Below are positions 46,040-56,995 of a stretch of 64,000 bases of DNA, piece after piece (position 1 is the first letter of the stretch; every line of letters begins with the position of its first letter). A model generated the notes under the pieces. It was given only the letters and a program-made list of their open reading frames with translations, did not search any database and was not told the origin of the DNA. Both the position numbers and the translations under genes were made by a program. Origin of the DNA: Paragyromitra xinjiangensis (Eukaryota > Ascomycota > Pezizomycetes > Pezizales > Discinaceae); NCBI GenBank assembly GCA_038503065.1, contig JBCAMK010000005.1, positions 2,108,001 to 2,172,000 on the forward strand, written 5' to 3'.

Positions 46040-47796
46040 GTGTACAGAGAATGACAGGCCGTGATGTACATTTAGGTGATTGTTAAAAGGTTGGTTTTTT
46101 TTTGTATATTGACGGTGCCAGATAGAGCATCGTTTTGTCTTTTGGGAATCCCTGGTTCAGTTTTTAGTATATGGTTTACGAGGTAGATAGCATATAAAAA
46201 CCTTTAGAAAGCTCCAAGAATCAAAGATGCCACCAATACCCTGTATTACAGGCGGCAGACTTTCCTTGAAGAATATGCAAATAGATAAAAACCAAGCAAT
46301 AAAAATGATGCGCCATAAACAAGACTACAAAAAGCAGCAAGGTTAATAGGTTCACGCAGTGATCCAAGCAGCGACTCAAGGAGTAATCAAGCATGATGGT
46401 TTAACCCATACATGTAGTTGAGCTTAAGCAAATACTACTACTGGTTGAACTTAAGCCAAATTACCCCACACACCAAAACCCGTCCGCAATCCACAACAAT
46501 CCCCATAAAATTCAAGTAGGGGATATCAGACAAGCAAGACAAGAGATAATGCTGACTATTGTAATCAAGACGCATAGGGCAACATAGAGCTGAACCGGTG
46601 GGTCAAAAGCCCCCAACTCGTAAGCTAAGGCTCCCCAGAGCGAACCTCTAGAACTCAAGTTTTTACGACCATCAGAAGGGTTTTGAGGTAGATTTTTTTA
46701 ACTCATAGTTTCATTGTTATAGGGTACAAGAATGTCGCATGCAACCAAAGTTATGGCATTAATGGGTTTTAGGGTAGAGAAGCCACAGGAACATACCGAT
46801 AAATCACGGATCATCACTCGCACGAACGAACACATCCAAATCTACGTGGCAAGGAGTGATACTTAAGAACCCGAACACTAAGAGATTTTGTGGAGTCTTA
46901 AAAATTCATCCACTAAAGTAGGCCGTATACAATAACTCTTCCCATCACATCGAGAACCGTTAACTTTGCTGGCTAGTACGGTGAAAGAGTTCCCAGAATA
47001 ACATTGCATACTACACTCCTTTATTACGAGTTCGGCAAGTGACACGCGGAGGTATAACAACGCCGTAAAGAGCTTGATTTTCTCAGCAGATTCCAATACC
47101 TCCAACCCAACATTCATACCAGTAAGAATAAGTCCATAACCATGATCCAGTAACAACAGTCTATAACCCTAACTTGCAGCCACCCAGTCTTTCCCCCTAA
47201 ATCCAAATCACTTTTAAAGCACCACTCTTATTATTCCGTCTCGCGAAAAACCAAATCTAGTTTACAGCCCTCCCCGACTAGTGTAAGTAAACGCCCAACT
47301 TTCGGCCACATCCATTCCCCCCTTTTCACAACTGTGAATGGTCACAGTCGAGAGTTGTAGTAATACTACAATAGAGAAGTAGCAGTGCACGACAAACGAT
47401 GACCTCCCGAGAACTCCGCAAGTAAACAAATCCCAGCCAAACAAAAGGAAACACACAAGAGACGAGGGGGACGGGGGGAGGACTTGAACGGCAAAGAAAT
47501 AAGGAAAAGAACGACTTTTGTCCGTTCCCAAGACAAAAGATAAGAACTTCTCATAAAATAATGAAGTAAACCCGAACCAAGTCCCAAATTATTACCTCAA
47601 GCACTATGGAGATCCGAAAATACGCGTCTGGCGTCTATTATCGCGAGCATTCATATTCTCGAACATCCACAGCATGCTAAATTGTCGATACCACATCCCG
47701 AGAATCTCTCACCACGAGAACTCTCGATTCCCTAAACAACACTACCTCCCCGTTAGAACCCCGCCTCAAAATCGCACCTCCCCCCCGAAAGGATAC
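46040..47796. other. Convergent spacer ATP11 / IEC3
   Basis: About 1.75 kb of 3' flanking and unique sequence between convergent genes. No open frame has recognisable features. ATCACTCG is present at 46814 and TACATGTA at 46409. Confidence 0.55.
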
Positions 47797-49264
47797 TCAA
47801 GAATTCCTAGCAACCAACCTCCTCTGCTTCTTTACCGGCGGTTCCCCCGCGTGTCCTTCCTGTTTCCTTCGTCCTCCTCTGCCTCTTCCTCCACCTCTGC
47901 CCCTTGATGGTGTGGTGTGTTCCTCCATATCTCCTTCCCCTTTGGTGTCTGCTCTTCTCCTTTTCCCTGTCGTCTTCCCTGTTGTTGGTGGCACTGGTGC
48001 ATCGTCGCCACTATCCCCGTCTACAGCAGCCTTCTTCCGCCCCCCTCTCCCGCGCGGTTTCTTCTCGCCTTCACCTTCTTGCAGGAAGACCTGCGGCTGA
48101 TATTTCCGTAGCCAACAGTATACAGACATGGGGTTGCGCGGATCAGATTCAGTTTTTGAAGGGGAGGTATGGGAAGGCTCAGGCGCGACGGGTATATCGC
48201 CGTGAAGATTCTCATCAATATTATAGTAGAATGCCTCCTCTTCCTCTAGACTCATTAAGAACGGAGATGGATTGCGCAAGTACGGCGGTGTTTGGCCGGG
48301 GGCCGGGTACAAATCAGATAGCGAGATCCTATTACGGGGAGGTGTCTGTGGCGCCATATGGAGCGTGTCAGACATTGACTCGTCTTGTGGCTCCTGCTTA
48401 ACGCCGTTTGATGCGATGATAGCAGCAGATTCGGCAGCGGCCTGCTGTTCTGCTGCCATGCGCGCTTGTTCTTGCGCTTCTTTACGCTCTCGGTCTGCAT
48501 CTGCTTTTAGCTTCTCCCTGATGAACCGAGGAGGTGTTCCTGGGATTCCGCGCTTGAAGTTTGTTTCACGGATCTCCTCGAGGTACGCCTCGCGGTCGTC
48601 ATCATCGTCCATGTCTTCGTCTTCGGTATCATATGCCTTCCTACCACAAGTCCGAGACTCATCGGCGGACTCGGAGGACGTGCTAGAGCTATCTACATCG
48701 CCAATCGTATCGAGGGCTTCGAGTTTCGTCGCTACCTCAGCCCCGTTGAGAGGCGCAGGTTCGAGGAGCAGAGCATCCGGCAGGGCGTCATCGGGGAGGG
48801 TCGCGAGAAGGGTCGGACTAAGGAAACGGGGAGGTGTAGCACGAGAAGGAGAGCCAATATTGAAGCGGCGCGATTTAGGGATATGAGTGGAAGAGTTGAG
48901 GTCGACAAGTAGGTCAAGGAGTCGGCTATGAGAAAATTAGCTCCCATCCCTAAAATCGGGGATGTGTGGAGGGGATGGGGAATTGGAGCGCAAACGTATT
49001 CTCCTCAGCTATCCGCCTCACACCTGCTATCGCGGCTTGGTCCTGCTTGAAGAGCTCGTCGGAACGCTTCATGGACTGGTCAAACTTGATGCGGAGCTTG
49101 CGGTATTTCTTCCTGTTCGCGCAGAGATGTTAGCGCCCGAGTAGTGCAGGTATAGGAGATCCATTTTCTTGTGAAATCAGAGGAGACTAGAACGCAGAAG
49201 CGACGGACTTGTAAGACTTGTAATGAGCTTTGTCACCTCCGGAGGTGCCATGGTCAGCGGACAT
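47797..49264 (-). CDS. Probable INO80 chromatin-remodelling complex subunit, IEC3 type
   Basis: Three exons on the minus strand, 49209-49264, 48996-49112 and 47797-48925, give 433 residues. The N-terminal region HYKSYKKKYRKLRIKFDQSM, then RRIAEENTRLLDLLVDLNSS, matches what I know of the IEC3 subunit family of the fungal INO80 complex, a helical segment followed by a long disordered part. The remainder is acidic and Ser-rich, then has short conserved-looking pieces (RNRISLSDLYPAPGQTPPYL, NPMSVYCWLRKYQPQVFLQE) and a basic RGRGGGRGRGGRRK tail. The first intron uses the donor GTCCGT; another GT seven bases earlier in the transcript would be out of register with the conserved lysines. The family assignment rests on the N-terminus. 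Divergent from the eL37 gene. Confidence 0.75.
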
Positions 49265-49769
49265 TTGCACTATTGATTCTGCTATGATAGCAGCAGGATG
49301 AACAGAGCAGAGGATTGCACGTCAATTGAGAGATAGAGAACTGCGAGAAGACTGGCAATGGGGAGAGAAGGGAGGTTGTGATCGGAGGATGAAGCCAGAC
49401 AGTACTCAGATCCCTCACGTCGATATCACGACCGACGCGCCAAGAAACACGCTAATCCGGAAGTAATGTGGCAGGTGAGAGTGGCAGAGTGGAGGTTTCA
49501 ATGTGGCTGTGCTGCAAACATGAACGTGGCTGATAATAGGGAACAGAAGGGCCCAACCCTCCCCGCTTCACAAAGACTGCTTCTCTCCCATCGGGACTAG
49601 CCCCCAGCCAAACACACACCGAATCAACAACACCACACACCCGAACATTCGCGATATCGACAGAATTGTAACGTAACCGACCGCCAACAGACTACGTCCA
49701 GCAACCCCCAATTTTACGACAACACCCCCGACCACCCAACAACCCACCCCCCCCGTAAAGTAGCCGGAA
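49265..49769. other. Divergent promoter region IEC3/eL37
   Basis: A 505-bp region between opposite start codons containing both promoters. A C-rich tract lies just before the eL37 start (about 49740-49755). I did not identify known ribosomal-protein gene boxes. Confidence 0.5.
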
Positions 49770-50342
49770 ATGACGAAAGGAACTTCGTGAGTTTCTCCCT
49801 ACAATCCTGCTAGCAAGAGAAGTGCTGGAGGATTTTTCAAAGAATGGCCCAAGACTAACGGTGTGGAAATACAGCTCGTTCGGAAAGCGTCACGTTAGTT
49901 CCCCCCACCACCCCAAACGATCTACGAATTGAACAGCAAGAGGAGGAAGGAAATATTGCTTGGACAGGGTATTGACGAGAAGGGAATTATAGAACAAATC
50001 GCACACCTTGTGCCGTCGCTGTGGTCGCCGTTCTTTCCACATCCAGAAGCACACATGCTCTAGCTGCGGATACCCCGCCGCAAAGACCAGGAAGTGTACG
50101 TCTTCTACCCCCCATTATCTCTCAAGCTCCCCCCAACTAGCTCCCCCCAACCTCCTACAGCTTCCCATATCTAACCTCACCCCCGAACAGACAACTGGTC
50201 CGAGAAAGCCAAGAGGAGAAAGACCACTGGTACCGGCCGCATGCGCTACCTCAAGACCGTCAACAGACGATTCAGCAATGGTTTCCAGCTCGGTGCCCCT
50301 AAGCGTGCTCGCGGTCCCGTTAACCAGGAACCCGTCGAATAA
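49770..50342 (+). CDS. RPL37: 60S ribosomal protein eL37
   Basis: This is a zinc-binding protein of the large ribosomal subunit. Four exons: 49770-49786, 49875-49893, 49993-50095 and 50191-50342, giving 96 residues (family 88-97). The sequence starts [20 protein letters not shown] and has the zinc ribbon [20 protein letters not shown] (four Cys in two CxxC pairs). It continues with [20 protein letters not shown] and a C-terminus ending NQEPVE. The first two exons are only 17 and 19 nt, with introns crowded at the 5' end as is usual for fungal ribosomal protein genes. Confidence 0.96.
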
Positions 50343-51135
50343 ATGAAAAAAATTTACTGTTCTTTTTTTTTCCTTTTTTCCAATGGGGTGATGGGTGGGG
50401 TCGCTGTGTGTAAAAAAAACAAAATGAACGGGATACTTCAAATAAAGTTTGGGGAATATCGGGAAATATGGGATGAGCGAAATTGTGGGATGTGCAGTGC
50501 AAGGGGGTAGGGTGAGAGGATGGATGGGTTTGGGGGGGGGATATGGAAGTACTGCATTCACAAAATGGCCACCTATTTTTTTTTTACACAAGCTGGTTGA
50601 ATTGTGGTTGGGTGGGATGGCGTTCTGGTATAAGGTCCCGGATGTGGCTTGTGTAGGGAGACCTGGTCAAACGCCTGAGACATTTGCCATGTCCTTTTTA
50701 ATCGATACGGCCCCTTACAATTTGTTGGATTTACGCCCAGTGATATTAAACCAGGCTATGCGTCCCAAGATCAACTTCTTTGCTCTGCCGATTGATACCT
50801 CGTGATGCCATTTCACAACGGATAGAGTGTTTCGTTCTCGAGTGATTACTTATGCAGATGGAATTCGTCCTTAATTTAACTTGTTCACCCAAATGTAGTA
50901 GAATATCTAAAGCAGCTATCATCAAGATCCTAGGAACTCCATGTCCCTCATAACTTGAGTTTCGCCCCAAGCATCATCGAGGACCTCCAGCGAAGACTAC
51001 TAACTCCACCCACCCTCCATATAGGAACCAGAAACTCTATTATAAAGATTGATGCCCTCACTAGTAATAGGTATTATAAGTTAAACCATATTCCCTAAAA
51101 CCCATATCATACACCCCACCTCCCACTCCCTCCAT
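50343..51135. other. Convergent spacer eL37 / Asterix
   Basis: About 790 bp of 3' flanking DNA between convergent genes with T-rich and G-rich tracts. CGAGTGAT occurs at 50839. No gene is seen. Confidence 0.55.
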
Positions 51136-51731
51136 CTACTGTGGGGTCGGATTCGCAGGTCCCGTCGCCGACGCCTTATTCATACTCGGCACGAACAACG
51201 GAAGATAAGTCTACCCCACGTTAACAAAACCCTAGCCACCTCAAATCCAGAAAACCTACCATCGCCAAAGCCATAACACTCATACCAACCGAAAAATAAG
51301 CCGGCTGCTTCCCACTCGCCACCTGTCCAGGAGTCTCATTGAGCCAGCCCTGTATCGCAAAGATCACAGCCGTCCAACCGATCATCTTGTTGCGTGTAAA
51401 CATCTACGGGTCGTTAGTATTCGTGTTTAGGATGTGTAGGGAGGTGCGGACCGCAGCCATGGGTAGTGTTGAGGACATGGTGGCTTTAAGGTGTTAGTAG
51501 GTTCGTTTCAATGGGGGTGGGTGGACGTACAGGCGATGTCATCTACACGGGTATGTTAGCATTGGATGTGGAATTTGGGGAGGGGGAACATACTCTCTTC
51601 GGCTTTGGGCTCGGAAGGGATGTAGGGGATGACTATGTGGTACTCGCGTCAGTAACTGCTCTGCTAGAGGTGGAGTAAGGGAGCGTACCGAGATCCGCGC
51701 GACGCATGTCTTTGAGGTTCTTGCTCGACAT
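51136..51731 (-). CDS. Asterix/PAT10-type ER membrane chaperone subunit
   Basis: A small membrane protein of the Asterix (WDR83OS/PAT10) family, known from animals as part of the PAT complex that shields transmembrane segments during insertion at the ER. Six exons on the minus strand: 51689-51731, 51594-51632, 51531-51542, 51452-51483, 51260-51403 and 51136-51210, giving 114 residues. The N-terminus has the family pattern KDMRRADLVIPYIPSEP, followed by NKMIGWTAVIFAIQGWLNET and a second hydrophobic segment (FSVGMSVMALAMTYLPLF). One exon is a 12-nt microexon and four of six are below 45 nt. The splice joins all conserve frame, though the very small exons make the middle less certain. Confidence 0.78.
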
Positions 51732-52139
51732 TTTGATTATGGGTTTTATGGTGTTTGGAGTTGGCTGAGTAGGATTTGTTGGGTGAAGCTTGTGTTGAGA
51801 ACTCGAGGTCGCGATATGGGGAAATAAAGTTAGGAGGACACCTGGGAGGTTCAATTGAGGCTGAATTGCGTCAACTTTGTCTAAATCCGTTTTGTATAGT
51901 CTCGTTATAAAACTACTCAATTGCAATATTTAATAATCTGGGAATATAAATATGGGTTTGAGTAAGATTATAATTACATTTATTATCGATCATCATGTAC
52001 TGGTGTTGGCATTTTCTACCCGGTCGTTCCCTGCCAAGATCGTCTCGAAAAAATAATTCTGAGCCTCAACTTTCTTCTGCAATTGCAACCGCAACTACAT
52101 ACAATTGGTGTTTCAGCGACCTCACCAACAATTGTCAAA
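51732..52139. other. Divergent promoter region Asterix/NOP13
   Basis: About 400 bp between opposite start codons, AT-rich in the middle (51905-51990). It should contain both promoters. No known box was identified. Confidence 0.5.
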
Positions 52140-53564
52140 ATGAGTCGGACGAAGAAAATTAAGGCGGAGGAACTCGTGAAGGACGAAACTGCAAAGGATG
52201 AGCAACCTAAGCAGGATGGAGATATCACTATGGAGGATGCTGGTGAAGAGGTGAAGGAGAAGAAGGACAAGAAGGGCAAGAAGGAAAAGAAAGACAAGAA
52301 GGAAAAGAAGGAGAAAAAGGACAAGAAGAAAAAATCTGAATCGGACGAATCTATCACCAAATCAAGGGAAGAAAAAGCCGAAAAGGAAGAAAACTCCACC
52401 AAAGTTCCAGAAACCAACTCCACCGAATCCGAAACCCCCTCCAAAAAACGCAAGCGCGACCTCACCACCTCCGAAATCGAAATCGACGTTAATCTCCCAG
52501 AGCCACCCTCCAAAAAAGCCCTCCGCAAGCTCAAAAAGAACCCCTCCCTCGCTGCTGCGCCCACCCCCACCACAGACTCCAAACCCAAATCCGAGAAACC
52601 CAAATCCGACAAGCCCGAGGAATACCCCGAACATGCATCCCAATCCCGCTCAAAATGGGGTATCTGGATCGGCAACCTCGGCTTCTCGACCACCCGTCCA
52701 CAGCTTGAGGAGTTCCTAACCAAGCCGCCTTCACCAATCCAGAGGATCGAGGTAACACGTATCAACCTCCCCACCGACCCCCGAACTAAGCGAAATCGCG
52801 GATTTGCGTATATCGATTTCGCCAGCGAAAAGGCACTCGACTATGCCCTCACCCTCTCGGAAGCCCTCTTCCTGGGCCGTAAAGTCCTTATCAAGAACGC
52901 CAAAGATTTCTCGAGCCGCAACTCTGGCACCTCCCCCGCAGACGGACCTAAACTAGGCCCAAACCTCACTAGCAAGCCCCCATCGAAGATCTTGTTTGTG
53001 GGTAACCTGGACTTCGGGACGAAGGATGAGGACCTCAAGAAGCACTTCGAGTTTGCAGGGAAGATCGTTAAAGTCCGTCTCGCTACCTTCGAGGACACTG
53101 GAAAATGCAAGGGTTTCGGGTTCATCGATTTCGAGGACATCGAATCCACAAAACGTGCGCTTCTTGGTTTGTCTGAGCGGGAGGAGCTGATGAAGAATAC
53201 CCTTGAGGGGAAGGAAGAAAAGGAGTTGGCGGAGCGGCAGAAGAAGAGACGTTTCATCGGGCCGAGGCAAATTAAGATGGAGTTTGGCGAAGACCCAAGC
53301 GTAAGGTACAAGAAACGCTTTGGTAAAGATAGGCCTGATTGTGAAAACGGCGATGGTGAAGGCGTAATGGACGCGGAGGATATACCCCCACGAAAGAAGA
53401 GGGCGCCGAAGCAGGATGAAGACTGGGCGGAACAGGCGTGGGAGAAGAAGAGAGAGAGAATAGATAAGAGGAGCAGTAATCCAGGTGCGGCGTATAGTAA
53501 TGATGTGAGGAGGACGGGTGTCATTACGGAGAGTAAGGGGAAGAAAATGAAGTTTGATACGTGA
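52140..53564 (+). CDS. NOP13: Nucleolar RNA-binding protein Nop13
   Basis: A single exon of 474 residues. The first 170 residues are Lys/Glu-rich and disordered with nuclear-localisation-like stretches. Two RRM domains follow: the first at about 172-255 (SKWGIWIGNLGFSTTRPQLE, RNRGFAYIDF), the second at about 282-365 (SKILFVGNLDFGTKDEDLKK, RNP1 KCKGFGFIDF). The C-terminus carries RRFIGPRQIKMEFGEDPSVR and a basic tail. Order, spacing and the C-terminal block fit Nop13, a pre-ribosomal nucleolar protein. Its exact role is poorly defined in any organism. The start was put at the first ATG of the frame after an upstream TTG. Confidence 0.88.
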   Translation: MSRTKKIKAEELVKDETAKDEQPKQDGDITMEDAGEEVKEKKDKKGKKEKKDKKEKKEKKDKKKKSESDESITKSREEKAEKEENSTKVPETNSTESETPSKKRKRDLTTSEIEIDVNLPEPPSKKALRKLKKNPSLAAAPTPTTDSKPKSEKPKSDKPEEYPEHASQSRSKWGIWIGNLGFSTTRPQLEEFLTKPPSPIQRIEVTRINLPTDPRTKRNRGFAYIDFASEKALDYALTLSEALFLGRKVLIKNAKDFSSRNSGTSPADGPKLGPNLTSKPPSKILFVGNLDFGTKDEDLKKHFEFAGKIVKVRLATFEDTGKCKGFGFIDFEDIESTKRALLGLSEREELMKNTLEGKEEKELAERQKKRRFIGPRQIKMEFGEDPSVRYKKRFGKDRPDCENGDGEGVMDAEDIPPRKKRAPKQDEDWAEQAWEKKRERIDKRSSNPGAAYSNDVRRTGVITESKGKKMKFDT

Positions 53565-55041
53565 TGCGAGTGAGAGCTGGTGATGTCGCTGTAACTCCTA
53601 AAAATATTTGTTTGTATTTCTTTTCTCTGGGCTTGAAGTAGTATAAGCTCTTGTAAATGTTATATAGCATAGTGGGAAGGAGGAAGACCTCATAATGCGT
53701 AAAATATCATGCCTCTTGCTAGATCTTATTTCTCAGCACCTGGGTATAAATCAGTACCTAGAGAGTTTGAGAAGCTTGTGGGATGTTTCAACCTCAATCT
53801 GCTAAAAATAATGATACTCTGACTTGGACCCCCTCTAGCACGGAGGTTGCTCATATTTTCAGTCATATTCTAGGAGTTTATACCGAAAGGCGGTTGCAAA
53901 TCCCTCTAGACGCATGAGGACAGCCAAACCCTAAATCTGCAATGGGTTAAAGAGGGAAAATCCCTAGATGTTTCGAGCCTTCGCACAATACAAAGCACTC
54001 AAACAACTTCCACCCACGTATCCCCATTAAGCTAGTTCAACTGACTACCAGCGAGATCGCGGGAGATAAAAGATTCCCCATGAGTGACAGTCTATGTAAC
54101 AAGCTTCAAACCCTAACTTCTCTGCGTAGCTGTAAGTTCCTTGCCGTAATACTAGGTTTTGTGAAAGATTTTCGCACACGCGCCCTACAATGATATATTC
54201 AAGACAAAATTACGCTAAAAACCGGAATCAGCTCGCGTAGCGGTTTAGAAGAGAAATACCTCATACCCTATCTTGAGCGGGTGAGGCTTTTTGTCTCCAT
54301 GGTTTTTATAGAGATTACTCCGATTTCCCTTCCCCTTTTGCTTGCCCGAGGTGGTTGATCCCATAGGCTTAGAAGCCGAGGCTATGATGAGGAATCCTAA
54401 CGGCTCTTCATCCCCTCCTACAAGTAATGGCAATCATGGCAGTTCCGGATCACAAAAAATCATTCGTGGCAACAAAGGAATATGAACCTAGGTTATCGTG
54501 GTATGTAATCAACACTTGAGGATGATCGGCAAGACCAGCCCCATCGTGCCGGGATCCGTGCGACGAGGATTAACCCCAGAACTTTATTTTACCAGAACAG
54601 GCTTCGCTTCCATCCCCCACCTGAATTTCCGAGATATGCTTGTGGATCCTATTGTCAACACCGACGGCGATAGATTAGAACCCGCCCGGTTGTTCTTCAG
54701 GTCTGGTACTTAGTTAGGCAGGTGTAGGGCTCTGGCCCACAACAGCGGGCCATGTGGAGTCGTTCCTATGAACCAGCAGCCACCAACCGCTTCACTAACC
54801 TGGAGAATGAATGCGTTTTACGGAGCTCTAACCGAATCAAAGACCGTGATTCCCACGTGGCTAACTTGTCTCAGATGCCCCCCCCGCAGATAGCCGTCAA
54901 GGGGCCGAGGCAGGGCTGGAGCTCTTCCTCGGCATCATAGATGCCCTGTTCTCCTGTCTCCACTAGCAGCTCTTCAAAACACCACCGCTGCCCCGGAATC
55001 AGTGACACGGTGTAAAAACGCAGACACCAATATTGTCAACA
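53565..55041. other. Spacer NOP13 / acyl-CoA synthetase
   Basis: About 1.5 kb holding the NOP13 3' flank and the promoter of the next gene. No coding exon, RNA gene or repeat is recognised. Confidence 0.5.
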
Positions 55042-56995
55042 ATGCCTTCAGATTCTATCCTTACTCCCGTCAATATCCCGAATAAGGATATATACTCATT
55101 CTTGTTTGAACGGGATAACAAGCCATTCGCCGATGACCATCGTATATACCCAAATTCCAAGATACAACCCTAGTGCCCTTTGTGCTGATTTTAAGCCCCT
55201 TTGAAGCCATCTATATCGACGGCAATACCAAACGGGAATTGACCTACGGTGATGTTGCTCGCCAAGTGAAGACCTTTGGAATTGGCTTGAAGTCTCAATG
55301 GAGTTGGCGTAAGGGTGATGTTTTGGCCATCTTCAGGTTTGTCCTTCTAGTTTCATTCTTCAAATGCCCTTTATTGACATGAACTAGCACCAATCAAATA
55401 GATACACCTGCGGTAACCTGGGGAACAATATGGGCATCCGGAATTGTCACGTCAGCAAATCCCGCCTATAATGTGGAGGAGTTCACATTCCAGCTGAAAG
55501 ACTCCGGTGCCAAAGCTATAGCAACCCCAGCTGAATTTCTCCCTACAGTCACCAAGGCAGCGGATGCTGTAGGAATTCCGAGGGATAGGATTATTCTATT
55601 AGGAGATGAAAAGAGTCCAGATTTCAAACATTGGAAGGATATCTTTGACCCGAGCACTTCTGTGAAATGGAGGCGAACAAAGATTAATCCGGAAAAGGAT
55701 ATTGCGTTCCTAGTCTATAGCAGTGGAACAACGGGACTTCCGAAGGGTGTTATGTTAAGCCATCGAAACGTTATTGCCAATGTGGTGAGTGGTGGACCAG
55801 GCCTATAGGTGATAAATTGGTGCACTAACCGTTGTTCCCGACGACAGCTGCAACTAGAAGTAGCAGAGGGCGGGAATCTCCGCTCGGGTCAAGATAGGGT
55901 GATGGCATTCCTGCCATTCTTCCATATCTACGGATTGACCTGTAAGTAGGCTCTCACAGTCCTCAATCTCACCTTGAGCGAATATTGTGGTTGATTCTTT
56001 CGGTGTACTTTATAGCATTGGTACATTTTAGTATATGGCTTGGATTGACAGCTGTAGTGATGGATCGTTTTGATCTTCCAAAGTTTTGCCAGCTGGTTCA
56101 AGATTACAAGTTGTCCTTCATATACGTGAGTTCGCTTTGCCATAGCGCATTTAGTTGTGATTAGTTAGAAATACTGACGCATTAATCGCAGCTCGTTCCT
56201 CCTGTACTTTTGCTCCTCGCGAAGAATCCAATCGTAGACAACTACGACCTAAGCAGCCTACGAATGGTAAACAGCGGTGCAGCACCATTAACCAAAGAGC
56301 TAGCTGATTCCTTCTATGGCCGACTCAAAATCCCCGTGAAACAGGCTTACGGTCTCTCAGAATGTTCCCCAACCACACACATGCTCGCCTGGGGAAATTG
56401 GCGCTCTGCTATCGGCTCAGTTGGTTATCTCCTCCCCAACATGACAGCTAAATACGTTTCGGAATACGGCGAAGAAGTCCCCGTTGGGCAGACCGGCGAA
56501 CTTTGGATGAAGGGCCCTAACATCATGATGGGGTATCTTAACAACCCTGAAGCTACCGCTAACGCCATTACACCTGACGGCTACTTCAAAAGTGGGGATA
56601 TCGGCCATCAAGACCCGGACGGAAACTTCTGGATTACGGACAGGGTTAAAGAGCTGATCAAGTACAAGGGATTTCAAGTGGCACCTGCAGAACTTGAGGG
56701 GCTACTTTTAGGACATGAGAAGATTGCAGATTGTGGAGTAATTGGTGTGTTCCTTGCGCATCTTGCAACGGAGGTGCCGAGGGCGTTTGTGGTATTGAAG
56801 GAAGGGGTTGAAATGAAAGAAGAGGAGGTGGTGAAGTGGGTAGAGAGTAAGGTGGCGGGTCATAAGAGGTTGAGGGGCGGAGTTAGATTTATCAAAGAGA
56901 TCCCAAAGAGCGCTAGTGGGAAGATTCTGAGGAGGGTATTGAAGCTTCGGGCGGCGGAAGAGGAGGAGAGTAAGGACATGAAGGCCAAGCTTTAG
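55042..56995 (+). CDS. 4-coumarate-CoA ligase-like acyl-CoA synthetase, probably peroxisomal
   Basis: An adenylate-forming (ANL superfamily) enzyme that activates a carboxylic acid with ATP and CoA. Six exons: 55042-55141, 55207-55336, 55388-55784, 55848-55941, 56016-56125 and 56192-56995, giving 544 residues. The P-loop-like motif [13 protein letters not shown] lies at about 180-195. Then come [63 protein letters not shown] and the C-terminal catalytic Lys in [12 protein letters not shown]. The protein ends in AKL, a type-1 peroxisomal targeting signal. This class in moulds includes 4-coumarate, medium-chain and secondary-metabolite ligases; no neighbouring biosynthetic genes help to choose. 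The first intron is set by conserved [18 protein letters not shown]. Confidence 0.9.

Noticed and set aside
52016..52774. 252-codon Ser/Phe-rich frame (-) over NOP13
   Set aside because: It is antisense to the Lys/Glu-rich NOP13 start; the plus-strand RRM protein explains the sequence.
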